DNA from: Ricordea florida
Taxonomy: Eukaryota > Cnidaria > Anthozoa > Corallimorpharia > Ricordeidae
Reading direction: 5' to 3'
Length of the DNA: 64,000 nt
Assembly (NCBI GenBank): GCA_949710005.1
Contig: OX453278.1
Coordinates: 10,966,512 to 11,030,511 of the forward strand
Shown here: positions 49,547-57,773 of the stretch, in pieces
Position numbering within the stretch: the stretch's first letter is position 1
How the letters are laid out: every line of letters starts with the position of its first letter
Notes under the pieces: model-generated
Told to the model about the DNA's origin: nothing
Database searches by the model: none
Seen by the model: the letters and a program-made list of their open reading frames with translations, nothing else
Translations under genes and position numbers: made by a program

Positions 49547-49565
49547 ACTAATTGGTAAAAAAATT

Positions 49566-49784
49566 ATGTCAAATGAAAACAAACTTGTGAAAACTGTTAC
49601 TGATTCAGCCGTCATTATCGGATTAGCTGCTGGAGTTGGATATGTAGCTAAAAAGGCTCTGAAAGAATCATTTATGAACGATCCATCCTCAAGTATTACA
49701 AATTATGCTAAATGGGTAGCTGTATTGTCAGGTAGTATGTACCTAAAAACATATTTAGAGGATCAAAAGATTTTACCAAATTAA
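49566..49784 (+). CDS. Small two-helix membrane protein of the Polinton, 72 aa
   Basis: Hydrophobic segments at about 14-28 (SAVIIGLAAGVGYVA) and 47-61 (YAKWVAVLSGSMYLK), ending LEDQKILPN. Preceded by the best copy of the promoter-like motif (49533-49546). The stop lies two bases before the next gene's ATG, suggesting translational coupling or a shared transcript. Confidence 0.75.
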   Translation: MSNENKLVKTVTDSAVIIGLAAGVGYVAKKALKESFMNDPSSSITNYAKWVAVLSGSMYLKTYLEDQKILPN

Positions 49785-49786
49785 AC

Positions 49787-50179
49787 ATGGCAACAATAGC
49801 AATGATGGTTGGTGGAGCTATATTAAATGCAACTACATTCGTTGGTGGTTCATATCTTGCAAAATATCTATCGGGTGATAAAACAGATGAAGAAAGAATA
49901 CGACACGACAAGGCAATAGAAAAATATCAAAAAGATTATGCAACATATCAGGAAAAGAGACAGAATCTCATTGATTGGTACTCTAAACAGAAGGATGTTA
50001 AATACCAGGCTTCAAAAAATATTTCGAATACCGATAAAGCTTTAGAATTATATAGTCAAACACATGAACCAAAATTCTCTGATTATTATAGACCTAGTGA
50101 CAATCAAAAGATGGGTGAAATGGCATATGTGGGTGGTGGTATGTTAGCATTGGGCTATATGGTTAGTAAATTCTTTTAG
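49787..50179 (+). CDS. Membrane/coiled-coil protein of the Polinton, 130 aa
   Basis: N-terminal membrane segment (MMVGGAILNATTFVGGSYLA), a highly charged helical middle (DEERIRHDKAIEKYQKDYAT, then ...EKRQNLIDWYSKQ), and a C-terminal hydrophobic segment (YVGGGMLALGYMVSKFF). The hairpin-like layout suits a virion or membrane scaffold protein, but no function is established. It has no promoter-like motif of its own, unlike its neighbours. Confidence 0.72.
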   Translation: MATIAMMVGGAILNATTFVGGSYLAKYLSGDKTDEERIRHDKAIEKYQKDYATYQEKRQNLIDWYSKQKDVKYQASKNISNTDKALELYSQTHEPKFSDYYRPSDNQKMGEMAYVGGGMLALGYMVSKFF

Positions 50180-50201
50180 GTAAGTGTGTGTGTGTGATCA
50201 G

Positions 50202-50215
50202 TTTAAAGATTTCTT
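50202..50215 (+). promoter_or_regulatory. Promoter-like motif before the 330-aa gene
   Basis: TTTAAAGATTTCTT, 32 bases before the ATG at 50234. Confidence 0.7.
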
Positions 50216-50233
50216 ACTAATTGGTAAAAAATC

Positions 50234-51226
50234 ATGACAACAGGAGGAGAATTACCAGAAGACCCCTTTGGTGTGGGGAAAGAAAAAGAACAAGAAGATC
50301 CTAATAATTTTAATGAAGATGACCTGTTACTTGGTAGAAAGCCTTCACCAAAAAGAGTTTCACAAACGTCTACAACCAAAGGTGTTAGGGATTATGTGGG
50401 GGAGGGTGGAAGACCTAAAACCAAATCAGGATATAGACAATTACCAAGTGAAGAGATAGAGATGAATGATATGGAGATTGAAAGAAACAAAAATGAAGCT
50501 TGGACTAATATTTTAAAAAAATTCCCAAAGGCCAAACCTAATTTTCTTTTCAGATACGATAAGTGGGGTGAAATCGAAGTAAAAATAATTGGTACAAATC
50601 CAAGATATAAATGGCGTTATTTATTCGATAAATATGGTGAGCTGGACAAACGAGTGCCAAAAACGATTAGGGATTATCTAGGTCGTACAGCGGCACAAAT
50701 TCTTGAAGATAATGCTAGTGAGAACGCTAACGATGAAGAAGAGATTGCTAAACTTAAAGATGAAGAAAAATTCATTAAGAACAAAGCTCTTGAGGGGCCT
50801 GATGACCGTGCACGATTAGAAGCTATAGCTAATCAAATTGGTGATCGCGAACAAAATATGGCTAACCGGGAGCGTGAGAATGATAGAATACAGGATGGAA
50901 TGTCATTACGTGATCGAGTGAAGGCCATATTCAAAAAGTACGGTTTTACAGTATTTGCTGTTGTGAGTGCTGTAGGTGTGGTCATTGGTGTTATAGTTTC
51001 TAATCTTTCGAAAGGTCTATCCACATTAGGTAAAGGTGTTGGTAATGGTTTGAAAACTATTGGTAAAAAACTCGGTGAAATATTACCTGGAATGGTTGGA
51101 GCTATCGTTAGCTTTCTATTCAAAACAGCGGGTGAGGTTATTGGGTTTTTAGGTAAGAACGCTTGGTTATTGATAGTGGCTGTGGTTCTATATTTTGTGC
51201 AACAATTTAAAAAGAAGAGGAAGTAA
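50234..51226 (+). CDS. Conserved Polinton protein with C-terminal membrane helices, 330 aa
   Basis: The N-terminal ~75 residues are polar and probably disordered. A conserved block follows (KWGEIEVKIIGTNPRYKWRY), then an acidic coiled-coil stretch (~150-225). The C-terminal third is hydrophobic and amphipathic: FTVFAVVSAVGVVIGVIVSN, LGEILPGMVGAIVSFLFKTA, NAWLLIVAVVLYFVQQFKKK. Preceded by the motif at 50202-50215, which is identical over 33 bases to the one before 49566. This type of protein recurs in cnidarian Polintons; a membrane-active virion role is inference. Confidence 0.75.
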   Translation: MTTGGELPEDPFGVGKEKEQEDPNNFNEDDLLLGRKPSPKRVSQTSTTKGVRDYVGEGGRPKTKSGYRQLPSEEIEMNDMEIERNKNEAWTNILKKFPKAKPNFLFRYDKWGEIEVKIIGTNPRYKWRYLFDKYGELDKRVPKTIRDYLGRTAAQILEDNASENANDEEEIAKLKDEEKFIKNKALEGPDDRARLEAIANQIGDREQNMANRERENDRIQDGMSLRDRVKAIFKKYGFTVFAVVSAVGVVIGVIVSNLSKGLSTLGKGVGNGLKTIGKKLGEILPGMVGAIVSFLFKTAGEVIGFLGKNAWLLIVAVVLYFVQQFKKKRK

Positions 51227-51240
51227 GTAAAAACAAAATA

Positions 51241-51624
51241 ATGAATGATACAACTTTTCTATCTATCACGATGCTAACTACAGAAACAAGAATTTATCTG
51301 GAACCATCATTATACAATGTAAAAGAGATACAAATGCTAGATAGTTCCATTACTAATGCGACGTCTGACAATCCTTTGTACTTAATGTGTGATCTTATTG
51401 AACCAAAGTCTTCATATTACAATCGTATCCCTCGCGGTGGAAATGTAGAACTTAACCCCTCTCAACTACTAGCTGTTATTCCTTCTAAAAAGTATCCTTG
51501 TTTAAGAATTCTACAAACCAAAAATCCGGTGAACTACTTTACATTATGGGTTCTAGATAAAAATGGAACAAAGTTAATCTCCAATACTGTGCGTATTCGT
51601 ATCACTTTAAAGATTTCATGTTGA
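51241..51624 (+). CDS. Small beta-rich protein of the Polinton, 127 aa
   Basis: Alternating hydrophobic stretches (NPLYLMCDLIEP, PCLRILQTKNPVNYFTLWVL, NTVRIRITLKISC) suggest a single beta-sandwich. A second Met, at residue 11 (51271), is an alternative start. It could be a minor capsid or fibre component, but no diagnostic motif was found. Its 3' end contains the promoter-like motif for the next gene (51606-51619). Confidence 0.65.
   Translation: MNDTTFLSITMLTTETRIYLEPSLYNVKEIQMLDSSITNATSDNPLYLMCDLIEPKSSYYNRIPRGGNVELNPSQLLAVIPSKKYPCLRILQTKNPVNYFTLWVLDKNGTKLISNTVRIRITLKISC
51606..51619 (+). promoter_or_regulatory. Promoter-like motif before the broken membrane-protein gene
   Basis: TTTAAAGATTTCAT, 29 bases before the ATG at 51635, lying inside the last codons of the preceding gene. 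Confidence 0.6.
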
Positions 51625-51634
51625 GTAGTAAAAA

Positions 51635-52231
51635 ATGGACGACTACAATAAAATTTATCCACAAGTTCCCATGAGCGGGGACCCACTTAATTTCAGACTG
51701 CAAAAGTCATGTGAAGTACTACAAAATCTTGAGAAGGAAATTAAACATTATGAGGATGTTAGGAAAAAATACAATAGAGCAAGAGGAATATTTACTAAAA
51801 TCAGTGTTGGTAGTGGGGTTTTTTCAGTTATTCTATCTGCAAGTGGATTGGGAACTTCTCTTACTGGTTTTGGCGCTGTTGTTGGTATCCCATTAGGTGT
51901 TGTCGGTGGTGTTTGTGGGGGAATATCGGTTGGGTTTGGTGCGGCTTCTAAATGACTTTCACATAAAGTTAGTAAACATGAACAGACTGTTTCTCTAGCA
52001 AAAGCAAAGGTAAACACCATTAACGACCTGGTTTCAAAGGCACTGAAAGATAACGTCATCTCTGAACAAGAATTTTCCATAATTTTATCAGAGTTAGAAA
52101 AGTTTGAAAAACTAAAACTAGAAATCCGTCAAAAATTTAGGAGAGATACTGAAAAAAACCTAAATATGTCACAGATAAGGAGAGAGGTTCGCGCAGACAT
52201 ATTAAAGGAGCTAACCGTTCCCACACATTAA
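51635..52231 (+). pseudogene. Polinton membrane protein interrupted by an in-frame TGA
   Basis: Codons 1-106 give a charged helical N-terminus (EKEIKHYEDVRKKYNRARGI) and a long Gly/Val-rich hydrophobic stretch (about residues 55-103). A TGA stands at 51953-51955, and the same frame continues open for 91 codons to TAA at 52229-52231. The downstream part keeps protein-like content, including SKHEQTVSLAKAKVNTINDL and VISEQEFSIILSELEKFEKL. This matches the architecture I recall for intact relatives: hydrophobic centre, then charged helices. A recent nonsense mutation is the simplest reading. Confidence 0.75.
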
Positions 52232-52270
52232 AATTTTCATTTGAGAGAACTCCTGTAGGATGGAATTTTT

Positions 52271-52433
52271 ATGCAGGTATTAGAAAAGAACGGTGTTGAT
52301 TTAAAAACATATGCATCTTATTCTAAACATAAAGAATAAAATGTTACTCAATGATTTTAGAAATAAGTATCCAAAGGCTGATCGTGACCAATTTATATTT
52401 GTGACTGATCAATATGGAGGTTATATTAAATGA
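52271..52433 (+). other. Two very short frames, possible gene remnant
   Basis: 52271-52339 (22 aa) and 52341-52433 (30 aa, FRNKYPKADRDQFIFV) are consecutive ATG frames between two Polinton genes. The second vaguely resembles residues ~94-120 of the 330-aa protein (LKKFPKAKPNFLFRYDKWGE). They may be real microproteins or remnants; the evidence is weak. Confidence 0.3.
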
Positions 52434-52454
52434 AAAAAAGGTGGAACAATAATA

Positions 52455-53927
52455 ATGTCTTATGATGACCCCACTGGAAAAACATGGACTGATAACTTGT
52501 CACCTCGTTTGAAAAGACTTTTATGGAAAGATTTAGGTTTGGATGATGATGAATTGAGTTCATTCCCCAAAAGTTTAACTATGACTAATCGAAGATATCC
52601 TATACCTTCTATTGATTTTGATGACTTTACAAGTGACATAACAAAAATGCTTACCTCGCTGGATATATACGTGTCAAATACTAAGAAATTCACTGCTAAG
52701 ATGCGTGATGTTTTTTCCAATCAAGTTGTGACTTTCAAATTTGGCAAGCAAAGTAGAAAATGGTTGAACTCTCCAGATATGAATTATTGGCCTCAGCAAC
52801 TTAACTTTGCAGTATGGTGTGCGACCTCTGGTTGTGGGATAAGTCCTTTTGAGAGTCTAAACTATCCTAAAGTAGTAAGTAGTTTCATTAAGTTTCATAT
52901 ATATTTCACAATAAGGCGGATATTATATGAATTAAGTCTTCCCTTACCTGATGAGCAACCTTTTGTGATAAATAATAATCCTTATAGTAAAGTTGCATAT
53001 CAACGATTGTGTACTGAATTTGGTGTTAGTAATAATTCTGATTTTAGATGGAAAGGTGGTAGAAATGGTGGATTGGGAGATATATTCCTTGATTATGGTT
53101 CTGGATATAATGGAAAAGGCGGAGGATATCAAAATGTGCATATTGTAAGAAATTACGATCATGAAGCAGATCAATGGCCTGGTGAAGGTGGTAAATTTGC
53201 TGATGAAGGCGGTAAGAAAGAAAAGGGTAATCTCATCTCATTTATCCGTAATGATGACTTTGCTGATTATAAATATGCTTGGTTTATCCCAACAAGTGGT
53301 CATGGGCTCACTAAAGCTGGACTTGGTAGATTGAATCGATCCGCTGAAGCTTTTGTTTACTGTATATTAGGAGCGCAAGTCAACACTAGAAACTCAATTT
53401 ATGGTAATGGCGGTGGAGCGATAGAGACACAACAAGAATTCTTAGCTTTATTTGAAAGTAGTGTGATCGAGAATGACATTTCTAGTTCTATCCAAAGATA
53501 TCAATTAGCTGTACAAGAAGCGAAATTACGGCTTGATTTAGCTATTGCTCCTGGTGTATGGTTAATGCCAAGTAATATGATAATCAACACTGAAAGCGTG
53601 ACTGGTTTTAACAACAAACTTATGAAAGCTAGCAATGATATGAATTTTGGAGTGAATAATTCCCTAAACACTGAATCAAAACAGGTTGGAATAAGTCATA
53701 ACATGGGGTCTTCAAAGTTAAAGTTACCTCATATAGCTGAGACAAATCCAAAACCTTTACAAAATGAAACGAAACCAAAACCAAAATCCTCAACTCTGAA
53801 TGAAAAGTCGGACGTGACCACACAACATGAAACCAATATATTAACATTTATAATTATCTCTGGCGGATTAGCGTGGTATCTATTTCAGTACTTCATGAGT
53901 ATTTCACGTGATTATGATTGTTTGTAA
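52455..53927 (+). CDS. Conserved 490-aa Polinton protein of unknown function
   Basis: Recognisable stretches of a family I recall from cnidarian Polintons: LNFAVWCATSGCGISPFESL (~116-135), SFIKFHIYFTIRRILYELSL, AYQRLCTEFGVS, SAEAFVYCILGAQVNTRNSI, and APGVWLMPSNMIINTESVTG (~373-392). The middle is Gly-rich. The C-terminus has a polar linker and one membrane segment (ILTFIIISGGLAWYLFQYFM), so the bulk would face one side of a membrane. It is the largest unassigned gene and the best candidate for a special virion or entry-related component, but that is speculation. A GTTTGTAAAT stop region precedes a 190-base gap before the zinc-repeat gene. Confidence 0.75.
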   Translation: MSYDDPTGKTWTDNLSPRLKRLLWKDLGLDDDELSSFPKSLTMTNRRYPIPSIDFDDFTSDITKMLTSLDIYVSNTKKFTAKMRDVFSNQVVTFKFGKQSRKWLNSPDMNYWPQQLNFAVWCATSGCGISPFESLNYPKVVSSFIKFHIYFTIRRILYELSLPLPDEQPFVINNNPYSKVAYQRLCTEFGVSNNSDFRWKGGRNGGLGDIFLDYGSGYNGKGGGYQNVHIVRNYDHEADQWPGEGGKFADEGGKKEKGNLISFIRNDDFADYKYAWFIPTSGHGLTKAGLGRLNRSAEAFVYCILGAQVNTRNSIYGNGGGAIETQQEFLALFESSVIENDISSSIQRYQLAVQEAKLRLDLAIAPGVWLMPSNMIINTESVTGFNNKLMKASNDMNFGVNNSLNTESKQVGISHNMGSSKLKLPHIAETNPKPLQNETKPKPKSSTLNEKSDVTTQHETNILTFIIISGGLAWYLFQYFMSISRDYDCL

Positions 53928-54117
53928 ATTAATGTTCACGTGTAGAACAATAGATTGCATACTTTTACGACATAGCAACAAGCAAGTTGAAAAGTGAATT
54001 TTAAGTTGAAAAGTAGATTTTATGTTTACTTTTAAAAGGTTGGTTTCTAACGTCGCTCAGGAATGTGATTACGTCAATGCAAATTTTGTTATGTAACACT
54101 TACTTGCGTTATATAAC

Positions 54118-54654
54118 TTAATGACATTCTTGTTTTGCATAACATTCTTTACAAAATGCCTTCTGTCTATTATGTTCACATATTTGAGTTCCTCCACATA
54201 ACTTACAAAAATTTCTTTGTTTTCCATGAATACATATTCCTTTACCTTTACATTCTTTACAACGGGCCTTCTGTTTTTTATGTTCACATATTTGAGATCC
54301 TCCACACTCTTTACAATGCGTCCTTTGTTTTTTATGTTCACATATTTGTGATCCTCCACAATCTTTACAATAAGCTTTATTTCTATTATGTTCACATATT
54401 TGTGTCCCTCCACACTCTTTACATCTTGATTTCTGCCTTTTATGAATACAATAATAATGATACTTAATAGTTTCAGGTTCTGAAGTGGGTACAGGAGTTT
54501 GCTTCTGAATATTTCGCATCTCTTCCATAACTTCTGGAATATTACTCAACACTTCAATGAGTCCAGGTTTACGCAATTTAGAAATTTTTTTAACACCATG
54601 GTCTTTAGCAATTTGCACCAATTCCACAACTTTTTTCTTTTGTAACTCTTCCAT
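54118..54654 (-). CDS. Zinc-repeat protein sharing its N-terminus with the polymerase, 178 aa
   Basis: Residues 1-52 are identical or nearly so to the polymerase N-terminus because both lie in the TIRs. From ~68 on there are six 18-residue repeats of the form C-x-H-x6-C-x2-C-G-G (for example CEHNRNKAYCKDCGG, CEHKKQRTHCKECGG), each able to bind one zinc. Such repeats occur in several large DNA viruses and protists; their role is unknown to me. A nucleic-acid-binding or regulatory protein that uses the same N-terminal module as the polymerase is a reasonable inference. It reads inward from the right TIR. Confidence 0.8.
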   Translation of the reverse strand: MEELQKKKVVELVQIAKDHGVKKISKLRKPGLIEVLSNIPEVMEEMRNIQKQTPVPTSEPETIKYHYYCIHKRQKSRCKECGGTQICEHNRNKAYCKDCGGSQICEHKKQRTHCKECGGSQICEHKKQKARCKECKGKGICIHGKQRNFCKLCGGTQICEHNRQKAFCKECYAKQECH

Positions 54655-54872
54655 TTATACTTTCATTATTTTTGTTTTTAAATCACAATTGAATTCAATT
54701 TCATTTTTGTAATTTATTTTTTATTTCCCTATAAATTCTCTGATAAAATCCTTGATAAATCCTTGAGAAAATTTTTACATTTTTTTTAGTATTTTTTATA
54801 ATTTTTTTTTTGTAATATTTTTTTATTTCATTAATTTTTCAATTTGTGCTGGAACCCCCATATTCTCACTAC
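54499..54872 (-). repeat. Polinton right TIR, including the first 52 codons of the zinc-repeat gene
   Basis: Inverted copy of 41366-41740. Upstream non-coding TIR sequence and the start codon context are the same at both ends, so both terminal genes should have the same promoter. Confidence 0.9.
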
Positions 54873-54878
54873 TTCCTA
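54873..54878. repeat. Polinton target-site duplication, right
   Basis: TTCCTA immediately after the right TIR; its first T could equally be the last TIR base. Confidence 0.8.
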
Positions 54879-54879
54879 C

Positions 54880-55488
54880 CCTCCTAATTTGTGTTCTTCT
54901 CCAGTTTTACAAAGATTATATATAGTGGGCCTTCTGCATCTGCAAGAATTCTTAGATGTGTTCCAATTTCCCCAGTTACACAGGTTTCACAAAACGTAGG
55001 GCAAAAATATGAAAGAGCAGTTGCCAATTAAGGTTAGCATGAGCAATGACTATTCATAAAAGTCAAGGACTGACTCTAAAGAAAGCCTGGGTTGATCTTG
55101 GCACGTAAGAAAAAAATTCTCGTCTGACATATGTGGCACTTAGTAGAGTTAAGAAACTTGAAGATCTTATTGTTGAGCCATTGACACTGGAAAGGATGTA
55201 AGCTTCTAAAAAATCAACTAACTTAAAAAGCCCACACGAACCTTAAGGCCCACACTGCCGGAGCTTGTTGGTACTGTCCCGCGTCCGAGGCGAGTCGTTA
55301 ACAACATGCATTTGCAACAACGACCTGTCCACCATGTTTTGAATAGAGGTAGGTATTTCCCGGTAAGTACGTCATGCTACTAAAGTCAGTTTGATTGGTC
55401 GATTTGGTTTATCTTGGTTTTCCAAATATGGTACGTCAGGTAGATTGGAGGTGGACAAGCTGTAGTTGAAGACATTCAAAGGTAGTTA
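54880..55488. other. Duplication unit 2 between the two large insertions
   Basis: From about 54920 it matches 36502-37065 with a few percent difference (for example GGGCCTTCTGCATCTGCAAG and GTCCCGCGTCCGAGGCGAGT). No gene recognised. Confidence 0.7.
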
Positions 55489-57077
55489 TACGGAAGCCTG
55501 TAAGGGACATTCGAAATGGGACTTAGTAGGAGAAGAAAAAATATTCTGGAGGAAAATGCAACATAAAAATGCGAGATGCGAGATAAAAAATGCCAGATAA
55601 AAAAATGCCAGATCCGAGATAAAAATCAAAGTAGGACTATGGTGAACTCGTGGATATGTTTACAAAACAGAGAAAAAAGAAATAATTTAAAAATTAATGA
55701 GGTGTTTTTTCAGAGTTGTGATTGAATGAACTTGAAGATAATTTTAATAATCTATAATCACAACATAAAAGTGACCAGGGAGCTGAGTAGCTTTTTGAAA
55801 TAAACATACAGTGAGTACATGACGCCAATCATTTGACTACACTAGGCATCAGTTATAAGGCAGGTGGCAAGCATACAGTTGTTAAAAAATTTGATAACTT
55901 AACATAAGGGTACAGGATTAAATGGCACCGAAACCAAATGTAGTTCTGGTATCCTGCTGCTCACTGTCTGTGTGTTCAAAGTAACAGGGTCCTTCTGAAT
56001 AAGGTCTGAATTTTGTTGCCATGACATTGTCAATTTTATCATCATTATAGTTTTTGTTGTCTACAAGTCTATTCAATGTATGCAACAGAAATATCCACCT
56101 TGATTATGCAGCTGATAATGAACAAAACCATGTAGGATAGCCCAGCTGACGTGATGATCTTAAAATCCTTAAGACTCTCAATCCTTTATCAAGTTGAATT
56201 AGTTTATTTACATTACCATCTCATTTTAGGTTATCAGTGGTATATATATTCAGTGTTGCACTTAAAAAAAATCACACTTGCCATCATTAATACAGCAATA
56301 CATCTTTGTTTTTATCCTTATAACTTCTTGTTTTTACAATCTAAACATGATGAGTCACACAACAGTAAGCAAAACAGGTAAGCCTATTTTTCCAACATGT
56401 CTACTTCAACACAATCTAGTTCACTTCAAGGTAAATTCGGAAATCAATAGACAGAAAACGTTTCATTGTAACGGCTTGTGGTGTATTGTATATAATATAA
56501 CGCTTAATACATTTTCTACATGACTTACTCTTTTCGAACCCTGGTTCTCCGTCACGGCATGCGCCTCTATATTTAATGGTAAGCGTTGACATACTTCTTG
56601 ACCGTCCCAATACTTTTCCAACTCCATTCCTGTTAGTACTAACACTTAAATCAGTAGAAAAGTCCTCCATGCGATGTTTCTTATCCAGGTTGGCCGCAGA
56701 AGTTCTTCGGTTTCACATCATGGATTCGTCAATTTATTCTGTTTTCAGTAGTAGTTTCGTTCAATAACGAGTACTCATTTCGCTCAAATAAATTCTCATT
56801 CAAGTGCTAATTTCGCTCTATGAGTTCTCATCAAAGCTTACTACATTAGCAAGAGATTTTCTCATCTTCAGATCACTTTCGAGCCAACTGAAATTCATAT
56901 ACTGCTTGTAATCTTGGGGGCGGTCGATGGCGGTCGATGTCGGAAAAGCGAATAGTTATCATCTGTTCACGTTTAGCGCCTGGCCGAGTAAAAGGCTCAC
57001 GAAATTCAGTCTCCAAGTTGGTCATTGTCCTAACTGGAAACATTTAAACTCCTTTTGATTTTAGTAAGACCGCTAAT

Positions 57078-57268
57078 GAGGCCCTGTTAGTGAGGTTCTT
57101 TATGTCGCGCGTCTGAGTTTCAAACCTTTTCACGTCGCAATTTCGGAAGGTCGAAGGTCGCTGTCGTAATTTCCCGTGAGCGGCTCGTCGTTCGTCGCCA
57201 TTTCAGGTCCTTTATGTCGCCGTTTCAAGGCCACGTCGCTTGTCGAAATTTACCCCCAACAGGGCCTC
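57078..57268. mobile_element. 191-bp MITE, GAGGCCCTGTT family, copy 2
   Basis: Ends GAGGCCCTGTT and AACAGGGCCTC, with target duplication GCTAAT at 57072-57077 and 57269-57274. The interior matches 19110-19299, including GTGAGCGGCTCGTCGTTCGT. It lies inside the insertion at 55645-57536. Confidence 0.8.
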
Positions 57269-57439
57269 GCTAATCGTCCTCTTAAGCTACAAAATCATTA
57301 CAAACTCTGGCAACGGTACGATACACTTTCAGCGTGAACTTTCATCAACAGACTTCCGTGACTTCGGTCACGACAATTGTCGTCTTCATATCGGTGCCCC
57401 CGAGTTCTATCCGACTAATTACGAAGATGTCTACACTGG

Positions 57440-57475
57440 AGTGAGTGAGTGAGTGAGTGAGTGAGTGAGTGAGTG
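57440..57475. repeat. (GAGT)n microsatellite
   Basis: About nine perfect GTGA/GAGT units. Confidence 0.9.
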
Positions 57476-57773
57476 ACAATTTGCATATCGAAGTCCCCAC
57501 AAAAACTCGCAAATACGCTTCGCGTATCCACGAGTTAAAAATGCAAGATGCGAGATAAAAAATGCGAGATGCGAGATAAAAATTCGAGATGTGAGATAAA
57601 AAGTGCGAGATGCAAAATATGGCCTTCTCCGCTTTCAAAATGGCACACGGAGAAGCGGCTGCTGATAATCTTGGCTTACAATAGCTACGTGGCCGCTTAT
57701 TTTCCTCTGTGTTTTGTGTCGGTTATGGTCATGGAAAGTGGAGTTGCCTGTACTTTATTGGTATTCTTGTTGC

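Larger units (their letters stand above)
41366..54872. mobile_element. Polinton/Maverick DNA transposon, ~13.5 kb, near complete
   Basis: Bounded by ~375-bp inverted repeats beginning AGTAGTGAGAATATGGGGGT and a 6-bp duplication TTCCTA. Six-base duplications and AG...CT-like ends are the Polinton hallmark. Inside are protein-primed DNA polymerase B, integrase, MCP, packaging ATPase and eight or more further genes, most on the + strand after the integrase. Coding sequence is markedly AT-rich compared with the host exons. Polintons are integrating, virus-like elements whose structural genes suggest that some forms make virions. Two breaks (51953-51955 and the integrase 5' end) suggest that this copy is not fully functional. 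The exact right end is ambiguous by one base because a T is shared by TIR and target duplication. Confidence 0.95.
55645..57536. mobile_element. 1.9-kb insertion in the left arm of the TIR element
   Basis: AACTCGTGGATA at 55645-55656 is mirrored by TATCCACGAGTT at 57525-57536, and the TGCGAGATAAAAAT repeats of the host arm resume directly after. It contains the 57078-57268 MITE and a (GAGT)n microsatellite. No coding sequence was recognised; the exact left border may be a few bases further left (an AAAAAT word flanks both sides). Confidence 0.45.

Noticed and set aside
51953-51955. TGA as a recoded (selenocysteine or readthrough) codon
   Set aside because: No hairpin or readthrough context could be identified and neighbouring genes use TGA as a normal stop; a mutation is simpler.
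54135-54467. Plus-strand frame opposite the zinc-repeat gene
   Set aside because: It is a shadow of the repetitive - strand coding sequence, with a biased Phe/Tyr/Ile content.
41366-54872. Bacterial or phage contamination
   Set aside because: Flanked by a target duplication within a host tandem duplication, and the gene set is that of eukaryotic Polintons.
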